DNA from: Psychromonas algarum
GTDB lineage: Bacteria; Pseudomonadota; Gammaproteobacteria; Enterobacterales; Psychromonadaceae
Direction of reading: 5' to 3'
DNA: 55,362 nucleotides
Assembly: GCF_004376845.1 (NCBI RefSeq)
Contig: NZ_SNUW01000013.1
Coordinates: forward strand, 1-55,362
In this document: in pieces, positions 1 through 8,969 of the stretch
Position numbering within the stretch: position 1 is the stretch's first letter
Layout: every line of letters begins with the position of its first letter
The notes under the pieces: model-generated
Databases searched by the model: none
Told to the model about the DNA's origin: nothing
What the model saw: the letters and a program-made list of their open reading frames with translations, nothing else
Translations under genes and position numbers: made by a program

Positions 1-13
1 TTGTTTGATTAAA

Positions 14-25
14 TTGTTAAAGAGC
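14..25 (-). promoter_or_regulatory. boxA antitermination site of an rRNA operon leader
   Basis: Read on the minus strand this is GCTCTTTAACAA, the NusB/S10-binding boxA found in rRNA leaders. It lies downstream of two rrn-type promoters and points out of the left edge, where the 16S gene is expected. Confidence 0.85.
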
Positions 26-47
26 GTGCCTTTCGGCTAGGCGGCGT

Positions 48-75
48 ATATTACGCGCCTTTCGAACAATGTCAA
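48..75 (-). promoter_or_regulatory. rRNA operon promoter P2
   Basis: On the minus strand the -35 is TTGACA (75-70) and the -10 is TAATAT (53-48), with a 16-bp spacer. A GC-rich discriminator follows, as is usual for stringently controlled rrn promoters. It lies just upstream of boxA. Confidence 0.8.
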
Positions 76-184
76 CGTTTTAATTTAACTTAATTTCGAA
101 GCGAACCTCGAAGCGTTAATACGTTGTAAATCATTCTCAAACTCGCTGGGTAACTTGCGTTCCGTCCCGTGTCTGTGGATGCGC

Positions 185-212
185 ATTATAGGGATCACAA
201 AAGTATTGGCAA
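185..212 (-). promoter_or_regulatory. rRNA operon promoter P1
   Basis: On the minus strand the -35 is TTGCCA (212-207) and the -10 is a perfect TATAAT (190-185), with a 16-bp spacer and a GCGC discriminator. It lies about 130 bp upstream of P2, the normal tandem layout of gammaproteobacterial rrn operons. Confidence 0.8.
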
Positions 213-443
213 GCGTTTATTGTTAATTATTTAAATTTAATGACCAAGTGATTAATTAAGCAACAATATGAATATATTTCATTCAAAAAGGTAAGGGGTT
301 TTGTGATTTCTTACTGCACGTTTAGGTAATAAACTTCTTTTTACAATACTCCACCTTATTAATACCTTGATAATGCTTATTAAAAATAGAGTAAATAACA
401 GTTTGGATTCAAACTTAGATTCAAATACTAAGTGCATTAAAAA

Positions 444-471
444 CAAAAAATCCCCTCACCTAGGTGAAGGG
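444..471 (-). terminator. Rho-independent terminator of the alginate lyase gene
   Basis: On the minus strand a CCCTTCACC/GGTGAGGGG hairpin with one wobble pair is followed by a T run. It sits about 20 bp beyond the lyase stop codon and separates it from the rrn promoters. The rest of 213-491 is AT-rich and shows no gene. Confidence 0.75.
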
Positions 472-491
472 CTTAAACAAAATAGTTAAAA

Positions 492-1532
492 TTATTGTTT
501 CAAGTCTAATTGATAAAAACTGACTTGAGCATAATCTCCTGCAGCAATACCTTTATTAGTACATTCTGATGAGCCTACATTACATTGATTGTAGTTACCT
601 GCTTTGAAATACATCCAGTCAGTTGCATAACCTTCATCGTATTCATTACCTTGGTATTTACCTTTTGATAAATCGACAGAGAATGTTTTCACTACTTCAT
701 TTGCTTCACCGACATTTTTAACAAAAGTAAGGTTCATAACGCTATTTTTAACATTTATATCATATGAAAAAACTTCACCTAATTTAATGCCATCAGTTGG
801 TTCAGGTGATCCTGTGCGTAAATTGTAAGCACCAAATACGTTATGATAGATATCTTTACGTTTAGAGCGATTCTCACCTGTCGCGTTTATTTCATATCTC
901 CAATACAAAGAACCATATTCTTGACCAGGTAATTTACGATAAACAATCTTTAAAGGTTCATTGGTTGAACCATGGATTTGACCAATTACAGTTGAAAATG
1001 CACCGTTCTTTTTATCGTTGCCACTTGTACTTACCCAATCTACAGAAAGCGTTGCAGATAATTCACCACCAACAGCTCCATAAGATGCAGCATCAGGATT
1101 AGATGCAATGGTAAAGTTATTTTTTGGATCACCGTAATCTGTCGCTAACATTGCACGCAATTCACTTCGTGCATTTTTACTATTTGGAGTTGTCATTGCT
1201 TTATTAGGCGTTTTAAATACCATTGCCCCTGTTTCTTTATCGGTATAGAACCAGTCAGGGTTTGAAAATGGTTTTTCTTGATTACTTAAATCGTGGACAT
1301 AAATTTCCATCACTTTACCAGCACGCTCTGGTTTATCATCTTCCATTGGAATGTTCAGCTTCCATTTACTCAAATCAAAGTTTTGAGCCGGTGCTTTTGT
1401 TGGATCTAACTTAGCCATTAATGCAATTGTATTTTTTGTGGGCTGCCCAGCTGTTGCTTTTGGTGCTTCACCATTACTTGCACAACCAGCAAGAAGGCCT
1501 GCAACCATTACGCTTAAATAGATTTTTTTCAT
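492..1532 (-). CDS. Secreted alginate lyase lipoprotein, polysaccharide lyase family 7
   Basis: This is a polysaccharide lyase family 7 enzyme that cleaves alginate by beta-elimination. The three hallmark motifs of the family are all present: RSELR, QIHG, and YFKAGNYNQ near the C-terminus. They line the active-site cleft of the beta-jelly roll. The N-terminus is a lipoprotein signal with lipobox LLAGC, so the mature protein is probably lipid-anchored in the outer membrane. I chose the ATG at 1532 because it starts directly at the signal peptide (MKKIYLS) and is preceded by an AAGGC ribosome site; an upstream in-frame ATG at 1565 would add 11 residues that fit poorly. No other alginate genes are nearby, so it is an isolated scavenging enzyme. 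Its preference for M, G or mixed blocks cannot be read from the motifs with certainty. Confidence 0.93.
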   Translation of the reverse strand: MKKIYLSVMVAGLLAGCASNGEAPKATAGQPTKNTIALMAKLDPTKAPAQNFDLSKWKLNIPMEDDKPERAGKVMEIYVHDLSNQEKPFSNPDWFYTDKETGAMVFKTPNKAMTTPNSKNARSELRAMLATDYGDPKNNFTIASNPDAASYGAVGGELSATLSVDWVSTSGNDKKNGAFSTVIGQIHGSTNEPLKIVYRKLPGQEYGSLYWRYEINATGENRSKRKDIYHNVFGAYNLRTGSPEPTDGIKLGEVFSYDINVKNSVMNLTFVKNVGEANEVVKTFSVDLSKGKYQGNEYDEGYATDWMYFKAGNYNQCNVGSSECTNKGIAAGDYAQVSFYQLDLKQ

Positions 1533-1718
1533 TGAAGTGCCTTTATTATTATAATTTGTATGCAAATTCTATAAGAATAGTTACCGAGAATATGTGATCT
1601 TATTGGCAGGCTAATAAAATACTATATACACATCTAATTTCAATAGAGCTGTTAATGAGGAGGTAAAAAGAATAATGGTAGATGTTTAAGGTTAATGTAT
1701 TGAAGTTCAATATTAATT

Positions 1719-1737
1719 AAAAAGGAGCCAGAGCTCC
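1719..1737 (-). terminator. Rho-independent terminator of ppnP
   Basis: On the minus strand a GGAGC-TCTG-GCTCC hairpin is followed by five T, 20 bp past the ppnP stop. Confidence 0.8.
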
Positions 1738-1757
1738 CTTATGTATAGCTATTATGA

Positions 1758-2045
1758 TTATTTTTCGTAAAGGCAAAGGTAAGCAGTTTGTACTGTTACT
1801 TTTACATTAAAACTTGTATTTGCAGGCACTTCAAACGTTTCACCTGCATTGAATGTAGTCCATTCAGGATAACCTGGAAATTGAATCGTTAGGTTTCCAC
1901 TAACAACAGTCATATATTCTTTTGCACCTGCATCAAACGTGTATTCACCCACTTCCATAACACCAACAGTTGCCGGTAACGTCTCACTTTGGAATGCGAT
2001 TGATGTTACATTTCCGTCAAAATATTCATTTGTTTCAAAACTCAT
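1758..2045 (-). CDS. ppnP: Pyrimidine/purine nucleoside phosphorylase PpnP
   Basis: This is a small single-domain cupin of 95 residues, the usual length for the PpnP (formerly YaiE, DUF1255) family. The family carries out phosphorolysis of a broad range of nucleosides to free base and ribose-1-phosphate. Family landmarks are present in order: NEYFDGNV near the start, VGVMEVGEYTF, the EYMTVVSG strand, and the closing AYLCLYEK. It is a single-gene unit with its own downstream terminator. The 236 bp upstream, toward yheS, hold no gene that I can recognise. Confidence 0.93.
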   Translation of the reverse strand: MSFETNEYFDGNVTSIAFQSETLPATVGVMEVGEYTFDAGAKEYMTVVSGNLTIQFPGYPEWTTFNAGETFEVPANTSFNVKVTVQTAYLCLYEK

Positions 2046-2281
2046 GTTACTTCCTTTTATATTTACTAGTGATACAACCGAAGCTGATTATGTCGAAGCG
2101 TGGTTTAAAACTCAACCTTACACGATTTTTAATTTAGCTTATTCGCCGCTTTACATTATTACGAGAACTATAAAGTTAATGATGAAGTTAATTAAATAAC
2201 TATCCAAAAAAATCAGCGCTAAATATATAATTAGCTACTTTATTCCTAAGTACTTAATTGTTTGCTTAATAACTAGGTTGT

Positions 2282-4195
2282 TTACTCGGTTGTAAATTCT
2301 GATTGTAATAACTCAATTTGTTCCTGAGCCTCCATCCATAACATTTCTGCTTCTTCGAGAGCTTCTTTCACTTCGCCTTGCTCTTTTAATAAGTCAGTTA
2401 ACATTTTTTTATTTTCTTGCTCGTAAAGCGTACTGTCACTTAACTGTTCTTCTATGGTAGTTAAACGTTCAGAGTAACTATCCATATTTTTCTCAGCAGC
2501 CGTTAATTGTTTTTTATAAGGAGTTAATTTTTTACGAAACTCTGCTTCTAATCTTTTTTGGTCTTTACGATTGGCACTTGCTGACACCGTTTTTTCAGTT
2601 GTTTGATCTGATTGCTTCTCAATACGTTGTTGATCTGACAACCACTGATGATAATCATCTAAGTCACCAGAAAACGGCTCTACTTTTTTATCATGCACTA
2701 AATAAAGGTCATCGATTGTGGTACGAAGTAAATGTCGATCATGTGAAACAACGACCATCGCTCCTTCAAATGCTTGAAGGGCTACGGTAAGTGCATGACG
2801 CATTTCTAAATCAAGGTGATTGGTTGGTTCATCAAGTAATAATAAGTTAGGTTTTTGCCACACTAATAAAGCTAAGACCAAACGGGCTTTCTCTCCACCA
2901 GAAAAAGGAGCAACGATATCAAAAGCTTTATCACCTTGAAAACCAAAACTGCCTAAGAAATTACGCAATGGAAGTTCTTTTTCATCAGGCGCGAGACGTG
3001 ACAGATGTTGCATAGGACTTTCGTCTAGATGTAAAAACTCTAATTGATGCTGTGCAAAGTAACCTATTTTAGCATTAGTATTAATTTCAATTTTACCCGA
3101 TTTAGGCTGAAGTTGATTCGACAACAACTTAACTAAAGTCGATTTACCTGCGCCATTTCTGCCTAATAAACCGATGCGACTTCCTGGTACTAGGTTTAAT
3201 TTAATTTCATCAAGAATTAATACATCTTCGTAACCTGCACTCACTTTTTCTAATGTTAATAGAGGCATTGGTAACGCTTCAGGCTCTCTAAATGAAAAAC
3301 TAAACTGATTATCAACATGCGCAGGTAATAAAGTTTCCATTTTTTCCAGCGCTTTAATACGGCTTTGCGCTTGTTTGGCTTTATTGGCTTTATAACGAAA
3401 ACGATCAATATAGCTTTGCATATGATCCATTTGAGCTTGCTGCTTTTCATAAGAAGATTGTTGCTGCATTAACTTTTCAGCTCGTTGGCGCTCAAAACTG
3501 GTGTAGTTGCCTGTATATTCAAATAATTTATTTTGTTCAATATGAATTATCTTATCAACAATACTGTCGATAAAGTCTCGGTCATGAGAAATAAGAATTA
3601 ATGTGCCTTGATATTGATGCAACCATTTTTCAAGCCAAATAACGGCATCTAAGTCTAGGTGATTGGTTGGTTCATCAAGTAATAAAAGGTCAGATGGACA
3701 AAGCAATGCTTGTGCTAAGTTTAATCGCATACGCCAACCACCAGAAAAGTCACTCACTGGGCGCCCTTGTGCTTGTTCACTAAAACCCAGACCGGCTAAC
3801 AATTCTGCCGCTCTTGATTCAATGGTATAACCACCTGCATTATCAAGTTGGATATGCATTTCGGCTATTTTAGTTCCATTATCATCCGCTTCCGCTTGAG
3901 CGAGCTTAGCTTGTAACTCCCGAAAATAACGGTCACCATCAATAACATACTGTAATGCATTAGTGTCTAAAGCAGGTGTTTCCTGTGCAACACTAGCTAA
4001 TCGCCAATGATGAGGGATCGTTAAGTCACCCGCATCAACTTGATGATCTTGTTTTAATAAAGTAAAAAAACTGGATTTACCACAGCCATTCGCTCCTACC
4101 AAGCCTACTTTTTGTTTTGGATTAATTGTCGCACTGGCATTTTCAAGTAAAGGTTTTCCGCCACGAATGAATTCAATATTAGTTGCAACAATCAT
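2282..4195 (-). CDS. yheS: ABC-F ribosome-associated ATPase YheS
   Basis: This ABC-F protein has two ATP-binding cassettes and no membrane segment, as expected for factors that bind the ribosome E site and relieve stalling. Both Walker A motifs (GANGCGKSS near residue 35; GRNGAGKST in the second half), both signature motifs (FSGGWRMR, FSGGEKAR) and both LLLDEPTNHLD Walker B stretches are intact. The cassettes are joined by the charged linker typical of ABC-F, and a C-terminal coiled coil is present. The length of 637 residues matches YheS. The adjacent divergent yheV-slyD pair is the standard gammaproteobacterial neighbourhood. Confidence 0.93.
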   Translation of the reverse strand: MIVATNIEFIRGGKPLLENASATINPKQKVGLVGANGCGKSSFFTLLKQDHQVDAGDLTIPHHWRLASVAQETPALDTNALQYVIDGDRYFRELQAKLAQAEADDNGTKIAEMHIQLDNAGGYTIESRAAELLAGLGFSEQAQGRPVSDFSGGWRMRLNLAQALLCPSDLLLLDEPTNHLDLDAVIWLEKWLHQYQGTLILISHDRDFIDSIVDKIIHIEQNKLFEYTGNYTSFERQRAEKLMQQQSSYEKQQAQMDHMQSYIDRFRYKANKAKQAQSRIKALEKMETLLPAHVDNQFSFSFREPEALPMPLLTLEKVSAGYEDVLILDEIKLNLVPGSRIGLLGRNGAGKSTLVKLLSNQLQPKSGKIEINTNAKIGYFAQHQLEFLHLDESPMQHLSRLAPDEKELPLRNFLGSFGFQGDKAFDIVAPFSGGEKARLVLALLVWQKPNLLLLDEPTNHLDLEMRHALTVALQAFEGAMVVVSHDRHLLRTTIDDLYLVHDKKVEPFSGDLDDYHQWLSDQQRIEKQSDQTTEKTVSASANRKDQKRLEAEFRKKLTPYKKQLTAAEKNMDSYSERLTTIEEQLSDSTLYEQENKKMLTDLLKEQGEVKEALEEAEMLWMEAQEQIELLQSEFTTE

Positions 4196-4331
4196 AATTT
4201 CAGGATCTCAATATAGATGGGATAAATTAGAGCAAGATAATAACGAACTTTGCAAACTTGAGCCATAGCTACTGTAAATGAACAGCGATTTGTTTATCAT
4301 TACGTACTTTTTATTATTTGTGATTTTTTAT

Positions 4332-4556
4332 ATGCCAGTATCCAAAAACAAAAAACGCTTTATTGCAGGGGCTGAATGCCCGCAATGCAAGACTATTGAC
4401 AGTATTGCTCTGACACTGGAAAATGCAGTTGAAACCTTAACCTGTGTTGCCTGTGGTTATACGCAGACACAAACACCGACTCAGGCTAAATCGGCAACTC
4501 GCCAATTTGAACATATGATTGGTGTTTTTGATCCATCTGAGCATGATAAAGAATAA
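4332..4556 (+). CDS. yheV: YheV-like zinc-ribbon protein
   Basis: This small protein matches the YheV family: KKRFIAGAECPQCKTID near the start, a second CVACG knuckle, and a short ending IGVFDPSE. The two CxxC pairs suggest one bound zinc. The biochemical role is unknown. I start it at the ATG at 4332 because the family begins a few residues before the KRFIAGA motif. A longer reading from 4278 would add a hydrophobic N-terminus; neither start has a good ribosome site. It lies 12 bp before slyD and is probably co-transcribed with it. Confidence 0.8.
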   Translation: MPVSKNKKRFIAGAECPQCKTIDSIALTLENAVETLTCVACGYTQTQTPTQAKSATRQFEHMIGVFDPSEHDKE

Positions 4557-4568
4557 AGAGAGATAGTA

Positions 4569-5159
4569 ATGAAAATCGAAAAAAATTCAGCAGTTTCAAT
4601 TCACTTCGGTGTTGCAGAAGTTGATGGTAACGCACTAGATAGCACAGAAAACGGTAGCCCTCTACAATACATCCAAGGTTCACAATACTTAGTACCTGGA
4701 TTAGAAAAAGAGTTAGAAGGCAAAGAAGTAGGTTATAAATTTGATGTTAAATTAGAAGCTGAAGATGCTTACGGCCCATTCCAAGAAGAACTAGTTCAAG
4801 AAGTTCCACGCTCTTTATTTGAAGGCGTTGATGAAATTGAAGTGGGTATGGCATTTCAAGCAGAAACAGAACAAGGCCCACGTACTGTTGAAGTAACGGC
4901 TGTGACTGAAGATTCTGTTAGCATTGATGCAAACCATCCATTAGCAGGTATGGCGTTACAATTTGTTGGTGAAGTTGTTGCAATTCGCCCTGCAACAGCA
5001 GAAGAAATTGCACATGGACATATCCATTCAGCAGAAAGCCACACTTGTTGTGGTGGTGATTCAAGCAAACATGCTGAAGGTGAATCATGTTGTGGTGGTG
5101 CTGGGCACGAAGAGAAAAAAGAAGAAAAAGCTGAAGGCTGTTGTGACAGCTGTCACTAA
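4569..5159 (+). CDS. slyD: FKBP-type peptidyl-prolyl isomerase SlyD
   Basis: SlyD is a cytoplasmic prolyl isomerase, chaperone and metallochaperone. The FKBP fold with its inserted IF chaperone flap spans about residues 1-150, including the PLQYIQGSQYLVPGLE stretch typical of the family. The tail of about 45 residues is rich in His and Cys (CCGG twice, CCDSCH at the end). It should bind nickel or other metals, which in characterised SlyD supports nickel delivery to hydrogenase maturation. The length of 196 is normal. It follows yheV closely and ends at a strong terminator. Confidence 0.95.
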   Translation: MKIEKNSAVSIHFGVAEVDGNALDSTENGSPLQYIQGSQYLVPGLEKELEGKEVGYKFDVKLEAEDAYGPFQEELVQEVPRSLFEGVDEIEVGMAFQAETEQGPRTVEVTAVTEDSVSIDANHPLAGMALQFVGEVVAIRPATAEEIAHGHIHSAESHTCCGGDSSKHAEGESCCGGAGHEEKKEEKAEGCCDSCH

Positions 5160-5225
5160 AAGTAACCTACAACATTAGATTTACTGATGGTAAAAACATC
5201 AAATAATTACAATTTAAAATAATAA

Positions 5226-5256
5226 AATAAACTGCATTAATATGCAGTTTATTTTT
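5226..5256 (+). terminator. Rho-independent terminator of yheV-slyD
   Basis: A perfect 12-bp stem AATAAACTGCAT / ATGCAGTTTATT with a TAAT loop ends in a T run. It could also work in reverse. Confidence 0.85.
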
Positions 5257-5310
5257 ATCCAGCAAGCCCCAAAACCCCTACCAATAGCAATTACCGCAAA
5301 CTTCACTCAA

Positions 5311-5338
5311 TATTTGAATTGCAATAACAATTCAAATA
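5311..5338. repeat. 11-bp perfect inverted repeat upstream of pstS
   Basis: TATTTGAATTG is followed after 6 bp by CAATTCAAATA. It lies about 65 bp upstream of the Pho box in the slyD-pstS gap (5160-5492), which has no gene. It may be an operator; there is no T run to suggest a terminator. Confidence 0.5.
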
Positions 5339-5401
5339 ACGGTAAAAATCATTGTGATACTCACGCCACTTTAGTATCAATAAAAAATCAAATAACAAAC
5401 A

Positions 5402-5435
5402 CTGTAACCAAATTGTCACACTTGCTTGTTTAAAT
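5402..5435 (+). promoter_or_regulatory. Pho box and promoter of the pst operon
   Basis: Two 7-bp half sites, CTGTAAC (5402-5408) and TTGTCAC (5413-5419), are direct repeats exactly 11 bp apart with an A-rich spacer (CAAA). This is the PhoB-binding layout, with consensus CTGTCAT repeated at 11 bp. A plausible -10, TTAAAT (5430-5435), follows 10 bp later, the distance at which PhoB replaces the -35. Phosphate starvation should activate the operon. Confidence 0.75.
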
Positions 5436-5492
5436 GCACTCGCTTCTTAAGAAGTACACATAATTTTATAAGAATATAAAGTGAGATATAAG

Positions 5493-6305
5493 ATGAAAAA
5501 AGTTATTGGTTTAGTAGCTGCATTGGGTTTGATGGCAAGCCCTTTAACACAAGCAAATACAGCAATTACCGTTTCAGGTTCGACATCGGTTACCAATGTA
5601 ATGGAAGTACTTGGTGAAACATACCAACAACTAACAAATCAAACAGTTGAAGTTCAAGGAACAGGCTCTTCTGCAGGTATTCGAGCAGCAAAAGATGGCA
5701 CTAGTATGATTGGTATGTCATCTCGTGACGTAAAAGATAGTGAAGTCACTGCTGATACTAAAGAAATAGTTATTGCTCGTGACGGTATCGCTGTAACGAT
5801 TAACAATAAAAACGCAGTGAGCAATTTAAGTAAAGAGCAAATAGCAAAAATTTACCGTGGTGAACTAAAAAACTGGAATGAAGTTGGTGGTGAAAATCGC
5901 CCTATCGTTGTAGTAACACGTGATGCAGCTTCTGGTACTCGTGGTGCATTTGAAGACATCATGAAATTAAAGCGTGAAGTTAATGGCATGAAAGTATCTG
6001 CAATTACATCATCTGCACAAGTAGGTAACGGTAACGGAATGGTTAAAACGATTGTTGCAAACAATCCTTATGCGATTGGTTACATTTCACTAGGCTCTGT
6101 TGACGATTCATTAAAAGCAGTCAGTGTTGATGGCGCAGCTCCTTCATCTAAAACTATCGCTTCAGGTGATTACTCAATTGCACGCCCATTCGTTCTTTTA
6201 ATTAAAGAAGATGTTGATCCGGCAGCAAATAAATTTATTGATTACATTCTTTCTGAAGATGGTCAAAAAATTGTTGAAGCACAAGGTTATATCCGCGTTA
6301 ACTAA
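5493..6305 (+). CDS. pstS: Phosphate-binding periplasmic protein PstS
   Basis: This is the high-affinity phosphate-binding subunit of the PstSCAB transporter. A cleavable signal peptide (MKKVIGLVAALG, cleaved after TQA) precedes the phosphate-binding fold, which has the family landmarks SGSTSVTNVMEVL, GTGSSAGI, IARDGIAV and RDAASGTRGAFE. I chose the ATG at 5493 over the GTG at 5481 because the signal peptide starts there and an AAAGTGAG ribosome site sits upstream. It is the first gene of the operon behind the Pho box. At 271 residues it is one of the shorter PstS forms common in marine bacteria. Confidence 0.95.
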   Translation: MKKVIGLVAALGLMASPLTQANTAITVSGSTSVTNVMEVLGETYQQLTNQTVEVQGTGSSAGIRAAKDGTSMIGMSSRDVKDSEVTADTKEIVIARDGIAVTINNKNAVSNLSKEQIAKIYRGELKNWNEVGGENRPIVVVTRDAASGTRGAFEDIMKLKREVNGMKVSAITSSAQVGNGNGMVKTIVANNPYAIGYISLGSVDDSLKAVSVDGAAPSSKTIASGDYSIARPFVLLIKEDVDPAANKFIDYILSEDGQKIVEAQGYIRVN

Positions 6306-6370
6306 GCAGTTTGTGGTTAGTCATTAACTAATGACTAACCACTCATTTTTTTAAGAGTATTGAGGTAGTG

Positions 6371-7276
6371 ATGGATAGTGCAATGACAACCAACACATTA
6401 AAGTTGCCAGAAAAAGCAACAAAAAAACGCGACTGGATAGAGACAGTTTTTCACCTGTTATTTTTAGGGTGCGCAATGGTTGGAGTACTATCAGTTGCTA
6501 CCATTGCTTGGTTCGTATTTCATGAAGGTTTACCCGCTTTTCAACAAGCAGGTATTAGTGAAATAATATTTGGTCGAGAATGGTTACCTCCAGCGCTCTT
6601 TGGTATTGCACCAATGATCGTAGCCTCTTTAATATCAACACTTGGTGCTGTTATTATCGGTGTACCTATTGCAATTTTAACTGCAGTATTTTTAGCTGAA
6701 TTAGCCCCTAAGTGGTTAGCAAACTTAGTTCGTCCCGCTGTAGAGTTGTTAGCAGGTATTCCTTCTGTTGTTTATGGTTTCTTTGGTTTAGTTATCATAG
6801 TACCAATGATAGAAGTGCTATTTCACATTCCGGCAGGTAACACAATATTGGCAGGCATAATCGTACTTGCAATCATGATCTTGCCAACAGTTATTACAAT
6901 TTCAGAAACATCTTTACGTGCACTACCAAGCACTTATAAAGAAGCAGCACTAGCACTCGGTGCTTCACATATTTACAGTATTTTTAGAGTACTTATTCCT
7001 GCAGCACGCAGTGGTATTTATACAGGTATTTCACTAGGGGTTGCCCGCGCAATTGGTGAAACGATGGCCATTATCATGGTAATGGGTAACGCACCTGCGA
7101 TGCCTGGCTCTCTACTTGAACCGGCTCGTACACTAACAGCTAATATTGCCATGGAAATGTCATACGCAACCGGCATTCATGCAAGTGCACTGTATTCAAC
7201 AGGTATTGTTTTATTAGTATTTATTGTGCTGTTAAACGCTAGCTTGTTATACCTTAATCACAAGAGATCACACTAA
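6371..7276 (+). CDS. pstC: Phosphate ABC transporter permease PstC
   Basis: This is a membrane subunit of the phosphate importer, with about six transmembrane segments and the EAALALGAS coupling loop that contacts PstB. ELLAGIPSVVYGFFG is the conserved PstC/PstA membrane motif. I start at the ATG at 6371 with GAGG upstream; a GTG at 6368 is directly before it. The stop codon overlaps the pstA start by one base (TAATG), which indicates translational coupling. Confidence 0.95.
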   Translation: MDSAMTTNTLKLPEKATKKRDWIETVFHLLFLGCAMVGVLSVATIAWFVFHEGLPAFQQAGISEIIFGREWLPPALFGIAPMIVASLISTLGAVIIGVPIAILTAVFLAELAPKWLANLVRPAVELLAGIPSVVYGFFGLVIIVPMIEVLFHIPAGNTILAGIIVLAIMILPTVITISETSLRALPSTYKEAALALGASHIYSIFRVLIPAARSGIYTGISLGVARAIGETMAIIMVMGNAPAMPGSLLEPARTLTANIAMEMSYATGIHASALYSTGIVLLVFIVLLNASLLYLNHKRSH

Positions 7277-8121
7277 TGTTAAACAGAACACAACAAGACA
7301 AAGTGTTACTAGGTGCCATCTGGGCATCAGCGTCAATCACAATACTATTTTTACTATGGGTAATGTGGCATATTTTAAGTAATGGTTTAAGCCACGTTAG
7401 CTGGGAGTTTATCACTGGTGCTTATACTCGTATTGGTGAAGCATCAGGTATCTGGGCAATGATTGTGTCTACCGTTTATATGGTTGGACTGTCACTATCC
7501 ATTGCCGCTCCTATTGGAATTATGACTGCGATTTACTTAACCGAGTATGCAAAACCAGGTAGTAAAATAGTTAAAGTTATCCGTTTTTGTACAGAGTCAC
7601 TAGCAGGTATTCCATCTATTGTTTATGGCTTATTTGGTATGACTTTCTTCGTGACAACTTTAGGGTTAGGCTTCTCTATTTTAGCGGGCTCTCTAACACT
7701 ATCTATGCTTATTTTACCCGTGATCATTCGTACCACTGAAGAAGCATTAATGGCTGTACCAATCAGTTATAGAGAAGGCGGCTATGCATTAGGAGCTACA
7801 AAAATATATACCATTTGGCGTTTAATATTACCAAGTGCAATGCCGGGTATTATTACTTCAATTATTTTAAGTATTGGGCGTGTGATTGGTGAATCTGCAC
7901 CGGTATTTTTAACTGCAGGTATGGTGACACAAATTCCTGAATCAGTTTTAGAATCCGGTCGAACGCTGACAGTACATTTATACAAACTAACTCAAGAATT
8001 ATTTACACAATCCGAATGGGATCAAGCTTATGCAACGGCAACAATATTGATTGTCCTTGTACTTGCTTTAAACCTAGCAACTAAGATCATTACTAACCGT
8101 TACAACAAAGTATCCCATTAA
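7276..8121 (+). CDS. pstA: Phosphate ABC transporter permease PstA
   Basis: This is the second permease subunit, homologous to PstC. It has about six membrane segments, the motif SLAGIPSIVYGLFG, and the EGGYALGATKIYT coupling loop. It pairs with PstC to form the channel in the inner membrane. It overlaps pstC by one base and lies 12 bp ahead of pstB. Confidence 0.95.
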   Translation: MLNRTQQDKVLLGAIWASASITILFLLWVMWHILSNGLSHVSWEFITGAYTRIGEASGIWAMIVSTVYMVGLSLSIAAPIGIMTAIYLTEYAKPGSKIVKVIRFCTESLAGIPSIVYGLFGMTFFVTTLGLGFSILAGSLTLSMLILPVIIRTTEEALMAVPISYREGGYALGATKIYTIWRLILPSAMPGIITSIILSIGRVIGESAPVFLTAGMVTQIPESVLESGRTLTVHLYKLTQELFTQSEWDQAYATATILIVLVLALNLATKIITNRYNKVSH

Positions 8122-8133
8122 AGGCAGAACAAC

Positions 8134-8883
8134 ATGAACAAACTTACAATAAATAACCTAGATCTGTTTTATGGTGAAAACCATGCATTAAAAGATATTT
8201 CATTAAATATCCCTAATCGTAAAGTAACGGCATTAATTGGGCCTTCAGGTTGCGGTAAATCAACCTTATTACGTACCTTAAACCGTATGAACGATTTAGT
8301 TGAGAACGTAAAAATAACCGGTGATGTCCATTTTGATGGTGAAGATATTTATCAGCAAAGTGATGTTAAGGCATTGCGTAAACGCGTGGGAATGGTATTT
8401 CAAAAAGCTAACCCTTTTCCTATGAGCATCTTCGAAAATGTTGCTTTTGGATTAAAAGCGCAAGGAGTTAAAAGTACCGAAGAGATTAAAGCTGTTGTAG
8501 AAGAGTCTCTTCGCAGTGCTGCATTATGGGATGAAGTAAAAGACCGTTTGGACAGTGACGCATTTGGCTTGTCAGGAGGTCAACAACAACGTTTATGCAT
8601 TGCTCGAGCGATTGCAATGGAGCCTGAAGTTATTTTAATGGATGAACCTACTAGTGCATTAGATCCGATTGCGACGCATAAAATTGAAGAGTTGATGGAT
8701 GAATTACGTAAAAAATTCACCATAGTGATTGTGACGCATTCAATGAATCAAGCAAAACGAATTGCAGATAAAACAGCATTCTTCTGGATGGGTGAATTGG
8801 TTGAGCATGGTGAAACTGACCAGATATTTAACAATCCAATCGATACACGCACTCAAGGTTACGTTAGCGGCGAATTTGGTTAA
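8134..8883 (+). CDS. pstB: Phosphate ABC transporter ATPase PstB
   Basis: This is the ATPase subunit of the phosphate importer. Walker [10 protein letters not shown], signature LSGGQQQR and Walker B/D-loop [11 protein letters not shown] are intact, and the length of 249 is typical. It is the last gene of the unit. The negative regulator gene phoU usually follows pstB but does not here; a terminator and then bioH come next. Confidence 0.96.
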   Translation: MNKLTINNLDLFYGENHALKDISLNIPNRKVTALIGPSGCGKSTLLRTLNRMNDLVENVKITGDVHFDGEDIYQQSDVKALRKRVGMVFQKANPFPMSIFENVAFGLKAQGVKSTEEIKAVVEESLRSAALWDEVKDRLDSDAFGLSGGQQQRLCIARAIAMEPEVILMDEPTSALDPIATHKIEELMDELRKKFTIVIVTHSMNQAKRIADKTAFFWMGELVEHGETDQIFNNPIDTRTQGYVSGEFG

Positions 8884-8890
8884 CCTTACC

Positions 8891-8924
8891 TTCCCCCTAA
8901 AAACATATTTTTAGGGGGAAATTT
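8891..8924 (+). terminator. Terminator after pstB
   Basis: A 13-bp perfect stem TTCCCCCTAAAAA / TTTTTAGGGGGAA with a 4-base loop is followed by a short T-containing tail (ATTT). It sits in the convergent gap between pstB and bioH and may stop transcription from both sides. Confidence 0.8.
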
Positions 8925-8969
8925 ATATCTGCTTACTTCAGAAAACAGCCACTCTAGTAAAAATAAGAT

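Noticed and set aside
1-240. tRNA or 5S gene at the left edge
   Set aside because: The sequence is promoter and leader (P1, P2, boxA) with no cloverleaf; the rRNA genes themselves are outside.
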